From assembly GCA_024138015.1 (NCBI GenBank), contig JAMXBB010000009.1, positions 89,843,049 through 89,907,048 on the forward strand: a stretch of DNA of 64,000 nucleotides, read 5' to 3'. Position 1 is the first letter of the stretch. The number at the start of each line of letters is the position of its first letter. This stretch comes from Lumnitzera littorea. Lineage: Eukaryota; Streptophyta; Magnoliopsida; Myrtales; Combretaceae. Under the pieces are notes generated by a model. The model saw only the letters and a list, made by a program, of their open reading frames with translations. It was not told the DNA's origin and searched no databases. Below, piece after piece: positions 49,601 through 61,844 of this stretch. The translations under genes were made by a program, and so were the position numbers.

Positions 49601-52600
49601 GCGATTGCTCGTATCCTTATAGATTTTCTTGCAAGTTCTAATTGATATGTCGTAATATAATTATCCTTAGGTCTGTTTCTTTCTTAAGCGCTATAGGGGA
49701 GTGAGAATCAACTAGTTATGCTATCAAGTTTATTAAATGTTTTGTTAGTACTTTTAGGTTTATGAATTGGTATGGTGATACGACTACCATAGTATGTTTA
49801 AATTCCTAAGATTATAAGACAATATGGATGTAATTATGTCTATGTGACTTAAGGTTATGCCTTTTTATGTAAATTTTGGCTTAAATTTTAATTGAGCTGT
49901 TTACTTCAAAGCGATGAGTTGTTGATGTCTTATGTAAATTATATCTATGATAGAGACTGTAAGATCGGTTACTATCATAGGTTGTTTTACACGGTAGGAT
50001 TGTTAAGACTTTGCAGCTTCAGGGCATTACATGTGGCAATGCATGGGAAAGGCTAGAGTTGTGATGTTATAAGGGTAAGACACCTAGCTATGTGGAAAAA
50101 CCCTCTAACTAGCGCTTGTAAGTTTAAGAAAAATCCCTAAATTCTCCTAAACCCAGTATAAAAACCCAAAAAACCTTCCAAAGCTCATTTTGGCCATCAT
50201 AAAATTAAAGAAAAATAATGAGAGCTTAAGAAATTATGAGAGGAAATTTTTGGAAAATTTGTAAAATTCTAGTGCAAACTAGGCATTTCGGAGTATAGGG
50301 ACATAAGCGAAAACTGCCAATATTGTGCAAAATCACCACCTGAAGAAAAGCACCATGTCTTAGTGGGTAAATAAACTTGGGATAGTTAACGGTGGCTAAA
50401 GAATCAATTTCTAATGAGTGTTTTACTTCTTTGATTTTATCAAAATATTTACTGAAAATAGTAAACAATTTCCAAAAAATGTTTAAACTTAATTTCATCA
50501 AGTATTTTTGCATGAGGATTTCAAAAATCAACCCATATTTTACATATTTTAAGTGAAAATATGGGTTTCTTAAGTACGACTCATCCACCAATTTTCTTTC
50601 ACATTTTAAAAAATTCAAACAATGTAGTTTTGACCTAAATTTTCTTCTATAGAATGCTCAAAGGTTTTATTTTCACAATATGTAATCAGATTTTTAAAAT
50701 GATGAAGTTTGATTTTTGAGAAATTTTTAAGTTGGTGAAAATAATGAGTTAACAGTTGTTTTTCTTAAGGAATTCTAAATCAATCTTACATAAATATGCT
50801 ATATCTTTAGTAAATTACAACTTTTGATAGGTTTTAGTTAAAGAAAGTTTCTAATTTTATAAGTACATCTTGGTTTCGAAATAGATTTTTGTAAGGAAAA
50901 TTAGGCCAAACTACCAATTTTTGGTAAAAATGCTTGTAAATTAGTGTTGATATAATGATATGGTAACATGAATAAGTTGTATATTAATAAAACATGATAA
51001 GTTTAGTTATGCATATAAGTTTTGCTACTGATCTTGAAGTGAAATAGAGGAAATGTAGTGAATTATCATGTAAAGGTGGATAATTTCAATAATATAAGCG
51101 AGTATGAACAATAATATAACTTTGAAAATGAAAACCATGGTGTTACTTTACTACTAATTTTATGGGTCCCGAATTTTTTTATTATAATTTTTCTTAAGGA
51201 AAATAGTTAATATGGAGATTGGACATGTTTTACCGTTCTGAAATTGGACTTGTAGACAATAAGTAGAGATTTAGTGAGTTTCTTAGAGGAAACTGCAAGT
51301 CAAAATGTGAAGTAGAAAGTAATTTAGAAGGTATTTAGCTTAGAATGGCACGACAGTAGGAACTTAGAAGCTACTAGGGAACTTATCTCAAAACATATCT
51401 TGCTTAGGATACATGGTAGGAACTTAGAACTTTCCATAGAACCTACCTCAGAATGTACCCTATTTAGAATATTTGTCATAAGCAAACCCAAAAACTATGT
51501 TAGAATGTATGACACAAGCATCATAACATTTCTAATGGAAATAATTAGACCTAGAATCTAGGTTAGGATGTATAACATAAGAATCATACTTAATAATTGG
51601 CTCAAAAACTCTAGTTAACTAAAATGGAAAACACCTTTAATCTTGTAATTGGATTCTTATTTCATGATTTGGATTAAAACTAAACTGAATATATAGAATG
51701 GTATGGGGATAATTGAAGTGGAGTAAAATGACCGTTAAGATGAGCAACTAAAGTCAAGGTAAGTGGAATCAATGCCTTACAATTGTTCGAAGTATAATTT
51801 TAGAATACTTGGAAACTTTAGTATGTTATTGTATGTGGTTGTAGTTTAAGTGTTTGTGCGTATGCGGCCTATATGCTTAGACATTGATTTGTTGTTGTGA
51901 TAGTTAAGCTTCATATTGGGTTGCCTTTTGCATACTACTTTGTTTGGACTACTTAGAACTGGTTGATCATCTCTAAAACAACTAACTTTAACTTGGCCTA
52001 ATTCGCAACCCATTTAGAAAAACAATTAGGATTATTAAGCTAAACATGAACCCTTCAATAATGATAGTCGAAATGGTCTTTTCTTCATCCTTAGTTAAAT
52101 CAAGTAATAAGAGAAGAGGTTGCAGTAAAGTTAGAGAATGTAGTTTGAAGGTAGTCTTAGGCAAAGAATATTCTCCATTGCACAAGCCCTAGAGTCACTT
52201 CCATTCGTATGTGCATAACGTTAAACTCTTTAACTTGAATTAAAGCGGGCGCTATTCCTCTTATCTTACAATAGACTGAATAACATCATGCGATAACGCT
52301 TGCTTATATATGTACTGCATCTAACTAACTTGATTGAAAACTCTAATTGTTTTGTACCGAATGCATACTTCTATCACCATCCTACCTACTAAGCAATTTT
52401 TTTCTCATTTCCTATAGTTTATTTTGTAGGTTCAAAATAGAGTACAAGCATTTCACCTAATTCTAAAAAATCAACAAATGGGTTCAGGGAGTGAGGATCA
52501 AGAAGAAATGGCTAAATTCTTGTTTTTGTTGTCAACCTTACTAATTTTATTTGGTAAAACTATTTTGGTCTCCTTAGATGGCCCAATAACTTTTGACTTC

Positions 52601-52920
52601 TTGCTTGTATATTAGGTAACATGAACTTATGGATTTTACAATTTTTCTTTTAGGAATGTTGATTTTTCATGTAAATATAATCTTATAGCTACTTATTGAA
52701 ATTAAATATTTGATTATATGTTATATATGAAAATTGATTATTTTGAAAAGATTAAATTACAAGTGTTTTTTCAAATAAGTATTGAATTGGATGCTCAAAG
52801 TGGTTGAGGCATATATGCCTTTTGTAGACTATATTCATAATAACAACCGTAAGGCTACCTTCTATTCTAAAATAGTTTACACGGCGAGACTATCGCATCT
52901 CCTTCAATTTGAGCGTTAGG
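46617..52920 (+). mobile_element. Outer LTR (TGTGAGACCC...) in intron 1 of the broken AAP copy
   Basis: The AAP intron match stops at GCTATC (46616). The insert starts TGTGAGACCC, has a TATA-like CAGTATAAAAACCC near 50155, and its 3' half is colinear with 27149-29992. Shared landmarks are GGTTGATCA, TTCTTCATCCTTAG, a GCGGGCGCTATT-like word and the TTTACACGG..AGA end. It is split at 47115/50037 by another member of the family. The right end is uncertain (52905-52920). The expected continuation of AAP intron 1 and exons 2-4 is not found beyond it, so a deletion accompanied or followed insertion. Confidence 0.6.
47116..50031 (+). mobile_element. Solo LTR, 2.9 kb (TGTAA...TTACA), nested in a relative
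   Basis: Starts TGTAAAACC and ends CAGGGCATTACA. A perfect TGTGG duplication flanks it (47111-47115 and 50032-50036). It is colinear over most of its length with 27149-29992. The TATA-like GCTTTATAAGTACC is near 47700. An (AT)n run lies at 48812-48832. Non-coding. Confidence 0.92.
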
Positions 52921-53690
52921 GTTCAGAGTTTGTATTAAGCATTGTTCTTAAGAACTCGCTTAAAGTGTAATTTTTAATGACTCATTTTGAGACATATAAC
53001 TAAAAGCAATTAGACGTCATAGGAAACATTGGGACTGAGTAGAAAGTAGATCGTAAAAGATTTAGACTTTAGATTTTTAATCATGATACATATATATATG
53101 TATATATATGAGAAACTATATGATAACCCACTTAAGGATATAAGTTATGTAAATTTAACCTTTGTTCTAAGTTATGTACAAGATCGTAGGAGGGAAATGC
53201 ATGATATCTTAATGGAAAATTAAGTGAGATAGTGAATCCTCCTTTAATATAAAGTACAATCCAAAGATGGTAAGGAAAAAGGGCATCTATAAAGATAAAG
53301 GTAGAGTCACCATACCATAAGTACGTGACAACATCTCAAAAAGTTGATGCTTGTGATATATTGGAGTGATATCTATTGGGATACCTATATTATGTTTTCT
53401 AGTTGAAATAGGAGAAAGTAGGCCATATCACATCAACATTGTTGATCATAATCTTATTAGTTTGCTGCATAGATTCAATGAGTATTTACTAATAGAATAA
53501 TTTAGTTTTCTCGTTTTTCCTAAGCTCAAGATGTAGAGATTGAAATATTCTTAGGATCTAATGAATTTATACCTAAAAATAAACTGCATAGCTTATCTAA
53601 CAAACCACATGTTGTAACTAATGCACCACTAGTTGAACCCTGAGAGAATGAACTCCCCATAGATTATAGAATCATAGAAAAATGTATCTT
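52921..53690. other. Mixed repeat debris between the outer LTR and AAP intron 4
   Basis: 52930-53230 loosely resembles the middle of the 2.9-kb LTR family, with AT repeats at 53090-53110. 53240-53690 was not recognised. AAP intron homology resumes near 53695. Confidence 0.4.
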
Positions 53691-55329
53691 AAGTAGAATA
53701 AGATCCAAAAATTCTAGATTCACAATCAGATGATTTAAAAGTTTAAACCAATTAGATGTGGTGTAAATCTATATTTGTTAGTAAAACACATCACCTCAAA
53801 TTGGATTGAAACACACAAAATGTACCGTTTTATTAAATAGGCATGAAATGAGTGTATTTCAAAATCAGTTAATTTGATTGGATCTTTGTTTATTTTATAA
53901 ATAGCTCAAGGAAGCTTTGAGGGCAGCTTCACTGGAATTAGCATAGGAGTAGTCACCCAAGCTCAAGAGATTTGGAGGAGCTTTTAAGCTTTGGGCAACA
54001 TAGCTTTTGCACGGTCATTTTCTATACTTTTCATTCAAAATCAAGTACGCATGAAAAATTTTAGAGGAAAAGATCGTGAGAAGTGCTAAACCTCTACACA
54101 TTTTGCCGTCTCGATTCTAGATCTTTTGAACGATAGAATTAAGTCCTAATCGTTAATTAAAAAAATAGGAAAAAAAAAAAGAGCCAGAAATAAGGATATC
54201 TGCTAACTTTTTCCATCCAAAATGCTCTCGTTCACAATTTTTTATTTATCGTCTTGCTATGTCAGTGCACCAGATAAACAATTTGAGTCCAGACCATAGC
54301 GTTTTTGGATGGAAAAGAATAGACCAACACAGGTTTGCACAATCATCAAACGTGGTTGTTGATCTAAAGTGCATCCATATAATGTGAAAAAAAAAAAAAG
54401 AATAATAATAATAATAATAAATCATAGAAAAAATTTCCATGTCAGCCCTTTAAATGGAACCTTAAGAGAAGTTCGGTTTTGAAAACATTGATAACTTATA
54501 TATACTTTTGCAAAAGAATCATAAAGGTTCTAGCGCTTCTTATAAACATGAATACCACAATTTAATACTTTACGAGAATTCGATACACATTTCACCTCCA
54601 TTTTTTATTCTTTAACTACTATCTGCTCCATTAACAAGACACCATCAAAACTCCACCATCTGAAGTAAATGCCATGAAGAAGGCCACTGTAATTAGTACC
54701 ATGGTAACAACTGCTTTCTACATGCTTTGTAGCTGCGTGGGTTGTGTAGCTTTAGGAGACAGTGCGCCAGGAAATCTCCTCAGTGGCTTTGGTTTCTACA
54801 ACCCCTACTGGCTTCTATACATCGCCAATGCTTTGACAATCATCTCTTTCGTAGAGCATAACAGGTCTTCTGCTAGCCTATTTTCGCCTTTGCCGAAAAA
54901 TGGGCAACTCAAAAGGTGGCCTGATAGCAAACTAGTCACCAGGGAGATTCAAATTCCCATACCCGGTCGACGTCATCCTTATAACATGAACATCCTTAGG
55001 ATGTTGTGGAGAACCGCAATGGTGGTCCTGACTACCGTTGTATCGATGTGTCTTCCTTTCTTCAATGATGTTGTGGGAATTCTATGAGTTTTTGGCTTCC
55101 GGCCTCTTACCGTCTACTTCCCAATTGAAATGTATATCTAACAGAAGAACATACCTAAGCGGAGCTCGAAATGGCTATGCCTCCAATTGCTAAGCATTGT
55201 ATGCCATGTGATCTCAATGATGGCACCCTTCATGATCTTGAGATCTATCGACCCTTCAAAACGACCTGCTGAAGCATCGGCCTTGTATTTCATCAACCCT
55301 CAAACTAAATGATGGGAGAACAAATCGCA

Positions 55330-56370
55330 TTCAGTGCATTTGCTGAAAGATCACTAAAATCTTTAATCTCTTGAGATTACTAAAATGATATTTAACGATT
55401 TTAAGCAAGGATTATAATATATATTTAAAAATATTTAACAAATGTTTCCCGCGGAACAAACACATCGGAGCCCATAAAATTCAAGGAGACAATTGTTGTG
55501 AGTTATGTTCATCAATCAATGTCAAATGTGCTTGTATGATTTATATATATACCTTTCCTTCTCTCAAACATAGATAACCGTGTAAAGCCATTACTTCTTT
55601 TTCTACGTCATGGATATAACAGTAGGATCGTAGGTGTGTTAGTATAGTAAAACCTAAGGGTCCTTTTTTAAGAAGGAAGGGAAAAAAAAAAACACACAGC
55701 ACACATGCACACATACACAGACAATCTCCGGATAGGTAAAGAAACGAGTAAATGAAAGAGTAAAAAATCCTTTTAATAAAGCATGGTCAACTAGTTATGT
55801 AATGGTTAACCACAACGAGAATCGTCGATAACTGAATCAGATGATGTGATTGGCTCACTTGGTGGTGCAATCAGCTGAAGCAGTACCTGAGTGTAATACT
55901 AGGAGATTTATCTTAAGTTTTCTTGATGTTGAAGTTGGTTTGAACCTTTTTCATAGCTTTCTACTCCCACGTGGTTATGCACATGAGGTAAAGTCAATAT
56001 TGAGAGAAAAGTCATGTGAACATTCTATTGGACTCTAAGTGTTCCACTCCAAAATTGTGGACTCATATATGATGTGCTATTCTAGTATTGTTGATGGTTT
56101 TTATCCTAAATTTTTGGTATTTTCATGTTAAATTCTATATGTTTAGTCATCTTTTTCTTACTTATATCTTATTTATTATCAGTGATTTATAATGCCAAAG
56201 CCGGACTAGATCCAAAACACTGTTATTACCATCCACGTCCCAATAAATTGCTAGAGTTTGATCATTATGACCGTCGAATATTTTAGTTGACTCGATGGTC
56301 TGAAGACATTCTGGTACAAGTAGTAGTTGTTATTACAAGTCGCATGAAAAATATCAAAAGAAAATGTAGA
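55330..56370 (+). repeat. 3' flank shared by both AAP copies (copy 1)
   Basis: Colinear with about 61860-63150. Shared pieces include GAGTTATGTTCATCAATCAA, ACATAGATAACCGTGTAAAG and AAGTCAATATTGAGAG. It marks the right side of the duplicated segment. Short open frames in it are not conserved between the copies. Confidence 0.82.
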
Positions 56371-58679
56371 GTAGTTTTTCAATTATTGAAAAGAAAATCG
56401 TTGTCCTCGTTGCATTTACATTTTGGCATCGATGGCGGCGGCCTTGGTTACCACACCATCTAGCTATTATGTACCATCGCATCATGGTAACATTCTAGAA
56501 TGATTTGGTCGGGAAAAAAAAAAATTATAGAATGATAAGCATCCTAAGAAATTTTTTATTTTTTATTTTTTAAGTTTCATGAAACAAACACTTTATATTG
56601 TTTTATTTTGATACTTTAGGTGCCTTGCTTTATTTTTTGATGGTATTTTTACTCTATATATTAACTAGTAATTATTATTCGAACTTGGATCATGCACTGA
56701 TCCCTTGAAAGCCAGCTCCAATAACCTTGGATAAATTGCAAATAGAACATCTTATACTTGCTTCATTTACACTAAGTTTCTTTTCTTTCTTTCTTTTTTT
56801 TTTTTTTAAGATTCATTTTGGTTTCTACATGATCATTTACTCTTAATTTGATGAACTTTTTAAATTTGGTAGTTTTTATTATTTTATATAAGATTGACAT
56901 AGTAAAACAGGATTTTAAAAACACATTTTCAAAGATTTAGACATTAAATACTCAATTTCAAAAATGAAACTAAATGCATATAAAACAAACATAAAAGTTA
57001 CATTTATAGTTTACATATAATGTGTCATGGCAAGCATGAGATTCATGAGCTGATCTATAGCTTTCGGATGCTCGTTAACATAAGAAATTTTTAGAAAGAT
57101 ATGTTATACTAGAATGAAAAGTGATTATTTTTCATAAAATTAAAAATATATATATATATATATGTTTTTGAAAATTTTTATCCCATTTCTATATAAATAT
57201 CTACTTAGATAATACCTATCTTTAACAGCATCGAAACACCATCTAATAGTGCCACTCTTAACTATAACTACTCACTAAAATAATCAAGATATGAAAATAT
57301 GGTGCCCGCTTCCAAAATATTTTCAAAATTACTTTTTGTAATATTTAAAAATATAGAAGTTTGTCTAATTTTGTGATTTTTTTCTAACCTTGCAACTCCC
57401 CTTAATTACTATTAAGGATGTAAATGACCAAACTTATTTACAAGCTATTCAATTTTGATTGATATATTCTTGAATTTGATTAAACAAGATCTAAGTTAAA
57501 CTTGAACTATTCAAATAATTTATCAATTCAGGCTTGAGTTTTATCATATTTGCTTTATTAAATTTGTGAACCTAATTAATTTCAAGTTGAACTTAAATAT
57601 TAATTTATTCAAATTAGGAGTAAATATATTAATATTATTTTACTGCAAAGAATTTTTTAAAAAAATTTAAATCTAAACAAATTTAATTAGATGGAGTTTG
57701 AATTCACACTAAACTTAAGAAACTTAAGAGTAGTATGCATGAATCGCAATGGATTCGGGAAATATGAAAAAGAAAAAATACACACACCCCAGGTACAAGT
57801 GCTATCAAGAAGTTTCTGCAAACTAAGATTGATTGAAGCCATGTGTAATCATCGTGATTCACTGCCATCCGTCCCAAGTGAAAATTCCCAACAAGTTTTG
57901 GCACGTCATGCATGCTACATGGTCCATGTTATTCCAATTTCCTAATTTAAGATTTAAAGAGCTGAAATATGTAATAGAAACGAAATCTCAAAAAAAAAAA
58001 AAAAAAAAACCTATAAATTTCTTGTAAAAAGAAAATATGATGGTCTAAACTAAGATGTGAGATTGATACGTTGGATGGAAAATTTAGATTTGATGGAAAT
58101 CCATTTAATAGTTTAAAAATGAGAATTAAAATAAAAATAAAAATTTAAATAGAAAAGAAACAGATCTAATTTTCTCCTAACATTCTCCAAAAGCTGTAGC
58201 ATTGTAGCATGCAAAACGTAGAAAGTTGAGAATTTCTTGCAAATAAAACATGTACAGACTGTTTAGGAAAGATCTGAACTAAAATGGAAGGCAGAGACAC
58301 AGTCAGCTTATTAACGTTGAATAGAATTAGCATCTTCGCCTAAAAATGGGGACGGCGCGATAAGTTCATCAATTCAAGATTTAACCAAATTGTATACATG
58401 ATACTCCCAGATGTAGGCATGTCTTTTTGCAATTCTTGGTGGGAGTTTTTTCAAATGGCCCACCAATTCATTCCCTTGGACCACCAAATCACATGCCTTT
58501 CACTCCTTTCTCCTCTCTCTCCCTATTGTCATTTTTATTTTTATTTTTTCTTAATTTTATTCCTTTCATCTTTTTCTCCCACCTGTAGGATTACAAATAG
58601 CAGTTCCCCCCTAAATTTCCAACAACTTCACTTCTTCTTCTTCCTCCTCACAAACAGAGTTGCGTCTGAGCATTCAAGT
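56371..58679. other. Spacer between the two AAP copies
   Basis: AT-rich, without recognisable genes or LTR edges. (AT) and poly-A runs lie near 57150 and 57990-58008. Pyrimidine-rich stretches at 58500-58650 lie where a promoter and 5' leader of the intact AAP gene would be expected, but I cannot place a TATA box confidently. Confidence 0.5.
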
Positions 58680-58891
58680 AGGTTCTTGATGCTAGTAAGG
58701 CATGCTAAGTTTGCTCATGCTACTTTGTTAACATACCAAATCCATTTCTAGTATTTTTATACGCTGGAAGACTTGCTTGTCCGATTTAATCTCTAGGATT
58801 GTGCCAGTGAAAAATTCCAATCTGTAGAAAGAATCAAAGAAATACCCTGCCAAGCTTACTGTATAAGTTTATTTACTCAACATTCAAAACA

Positions 58892-61844
58892 ATGAAGATG
58901 GCAGAGATTTCGGCCTCAACAAACCATCATCACCAGCCCAGCTACCAAGCCTTTGATGTCTCCACTAATATGAATAATTCTCAAAATGGCAAAACATCCT
59001 TTGATTACTTGGATGATGATGGCCGCCTCAAACGCACCGGTACTGTCCTTGCCTTCCTTAAACCTTCTGTATTCGTCCTAGGATAAGCAGCCATGTTAGA
59101 ATTTCAATGTGCTATCCCTCAGATAGAGCATAATGAAGCTCTGAACATGGAGGCACTTTTTTTGTGCAGCCAAGGTTAATCATACTTAATAGTGAGCAAT
59201 TCCAAGATGGGTAATCTCATTAAATGTAGCTGCACTGGAATACAAAACTATAAGCCGTATCACGCCAAAACTGACGATATATTCGTGTGAAGAGATTTGG
59301 TCACTACTGTTATAGAAAGCAAATCGGAAACTAAAGTCTTGTCCCGATATTTTATTTTTCAGGGACTATTTGGACTGCTAGTGCACATATCATAACTGCG
59401 GTTATCGGGTCAGGAGTGCTGTCATTGGCATGGGCTATTGGTCAGCTAGGATGGATTGCAGGTCCAGCGGTGATGTTCCTGTTTTCCTTTGTCAGCTACT
59501 ATTGTGCATCACTCCTGGCAGATTGTTACAGAACTGGTGATCCTATCAATGGCAAAAGGAATTATACTTACACGGATGCTGTTCAATCGATTCTCGGTAT
59601 CAAAACTAGTTTATGTTAACAAATATGACTACCTTTCAATTAGCTGAATACTTATGATAGGAGAAATCATCTGTTTTCTTTTTTTTTTTTTTCCTTCCCT
59701 CTTTGTGTTGTGTAGGTGGAAAAAAAATGAAGGCATGTGGTCTCATCCAGTATATCAATCTATTTGGTATTGCCATTGGATACACTATTGCAGCATCCAC
59801 AAGCATGATGTGAGTTCTTCTTTCTCTTTTCTTTTTCATGGCTAATTAAACCAACCATCCCTAAAACTTTCGAATATGCACCTACATCCCAGGTTCTTTT
59901 AATTGTTCACTTACACCGCTACAACACTGTAGTATAGGAATATCGGTGTAAATTCGACAGTTTTAAAGGCTAATCTTTGTAATTTACCCTTTTCGGCGTT
60001 CTAGTATGATTTCTTTTTTTTTTTTTTTTAATATTTAGATATATATTTGGCAACATCTTCTTTTATTTACAAGGTTTTATTTGGTTTAATTCTGTAGGGC
60101 GATTGAAAGGTCTAACTGTTTCCATAAGAATGGGGATGACCCGAAGAAGAACCCGTGCCATACATCCAGCAACTTATACATGATCATATTTGGTGCCACA
60201 GAGATTGTACTATCTCAAATTCCTGATTTTGATCAAATCTGGTGGCTTTCAATTGTTGCTGCTATTATGTCCTTCACTTATTCTTCAATTGGTCTTGGTC
60301 TAGGAATCGCACAAGTTGCAGGTTAGACTGCTTTTAAAGATGATAAGTAAGGCGATATCTGATAAATTTTAGATTCACAATCAGAAGATCTAAAAGTATG
60401 AACCAATTAGATATGGTGTAAATTTATATTTGTTAGTTAACACTCTCCCTCAAATTTGTTTATAATGCATGAACTGTACCATTTTATTAAGCAGGCGTGA
60501 ATTGAGCATATTTTCAAATCATGGAATTTGATTGTATTTTTGTTCTTTCTATAAACAGCTCAACGAAGCTTTAAGGGCAGCTTCACCGGAATTAGCATTG
60601 GAGCAGTTACTCAAGCCCAAAAAATTTGGAAGAGTTTCCAAGCTTTGGGCAACATAGCTTTCGCATACTCATTTTCTGTAATTCTCATTGAAATTCAGGT
60701 ATGCATGAAAAATTTTAGAGGAAAAGATCATTTTAAGTCCTAATCGTTGAAAAAATAGAAAGGAAAAAAGCAAAAAATTAAGGACTTCGCTAACCTTTCC
60801 ATCCAAAGCGGACACATCCACAATTTTTTATTTATCGTCTTGCTATGTCAGTGCGCCACGTTAACAATTGAGTCCAAGCTGAAGCGTTTTTTTTTTTTTT
60901 TTGGGATGGAAATGATTAGACCTACAAAGTTTTGCGCATCGTCAAAGGTGGGTATTGGTCCACAGTGCATACATATGATGTGACAAAAAAAAAAAAAAAA
61001 ATTGATAATAAACTTTTCCATATCAGCGTTTTGAATGGAAAACTAAATACATTGAAGACTTCAATATACTTTCACAAAAGAATCATAAAACTTTAGTGCT
61101 TCTTATGAAAATATATCCCACAATTTAACAACCTATGAGAATTCAGTACACATTTTCCCTCCATTTTTGACACTTTAACCTCATCAACAGGACACCATCA
61201 AATCTCCACCATCTGAAGCAAAGACCATGAAGAAGGCCACCATAATTAGTACCATGGTAACAACTGCTTTCTACATGCTTTGTGGCTGCATGGGTTACGC
61301 AGCTTTCGGAGACAATGCCCCAGGAAATCTCCTCACTGGCTTTGGTTTCTACAACCCCTACTGGCTTCTAGACATCGCAAATGCTGCGATAGTCATCCAT
61401 CTCGTTGGAGCATATCAGGTCTTCTGCCAACCTATTTTCGCCTTTGTCGAGAAATGGGCAGCTCGAATGTGGCCTGACAGCAAACTAGTCACCAAGGAGA
61501 TTCAAATTCCCATACCCGGCCGTCGTTCTTATAAAATGAACATCCTTAGGATGTTGTGGAGAACCGCATTTGTGGTCTTGACTACCGTTGTATCGATGTG
61601 TCTTCCTTTCTTCAATGATGTCGTGGGAATTCTAGGAGCTTTTGGCTTCTGGCCTCTTACCGTCTACTTCCCAGTGGAAATGTATATCTTACAGAAGAAC
61701 ATACCTAAGTGGAGCTCAAAATGGCTGTGCCTCCAGTTGCTAAGCATTGCATGCCTTGTGATCTCGATGATGGCACTTTCAGGCTCCGTTGCAAGTGTCC
61801 TGCATGATCTTGAGATCTATCGGCCCTTCAAAACGACCTACTAA
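58892..61844 (+). CDS. AAP: Amino acid permease, AAP3-like (AAAP family), six exons, 497 residues
   Basis: Plant AAPs are plasma-membrane proton symporters for neutral and acidic amino acids, used in phloem loading, root uptake and seed supply. Exons: 58892-59039, 59363-59596, 59716-59809, 60098-60321, 60559-60698, 61191-61844. All introns are GT-AG and the phases join without a stop, giving 497 residues, near the usual ~480. The soluble N-terminus ends with LDDDGRLKRTG (about 40-50). Membrane segment 1 contains SAHIITAVIGSG (about 56-67), whose His corresponds to the residue known to be essential in Arabidopsis AAP1/NAT2. Later landmarks are GKRNYTYTDAV (about 111-121), LIEIQDT (276-282), GYAAFGDNAPGNLLTGFGF in exon 6, CQPIFAFVEKW and LTVYFPVEMY. 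Eleven membrane helices are expected. The start is the first ATG of the conserved exon. The nearest relative I recognise is AAP2/AAP3; substrate range is inference. Confidence 0.93.

Larger units (their letters stand above)
46393..55270 (+). pseudogene. Broken amino acid permease (AAP) copy
   Basis: Three exons remain when compared with the intact paralogue at 58892. Exon 1 is 46393-46539 and carries a one-base deletion before the donor. Exon 5 is 53905-54044, the same length as in the paralogue, with an in-frame TAA and a CAA..GT donor. Exon 6 is about 54638-55270. Its acceptor AG is changed to AA. It has a -1/+1 pair of frame shifts around 54850-54915, a TGA at 55085, another stop near 55140 and a 25-27 base deletion near the end. 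Exons 2-4 are missing, replaced by nested LTRs. No functional transporter can be made. Confidence 0.93.

Noticed and set aside
50226..50618. A 130-codon minus-strand open frame
   Set aside because: It lies inside the non-coding outer LTR of the 2.9-kb family, antisense to its direction, and is not preserved in the other copies.
54674..55087. A stand-alone 137-codon membrane protein
   Set aside because: It is the start of exon 6 of the broken AAP copy, with compensating frame shifts and a premature stop.
58398..58751. A 117-codon open frame upstream of the intact AAP gene
   Set aside because: Built on a T/C-rich tract likely to be promoter or leader; no homologue of it is kept upstream of the broken copy.
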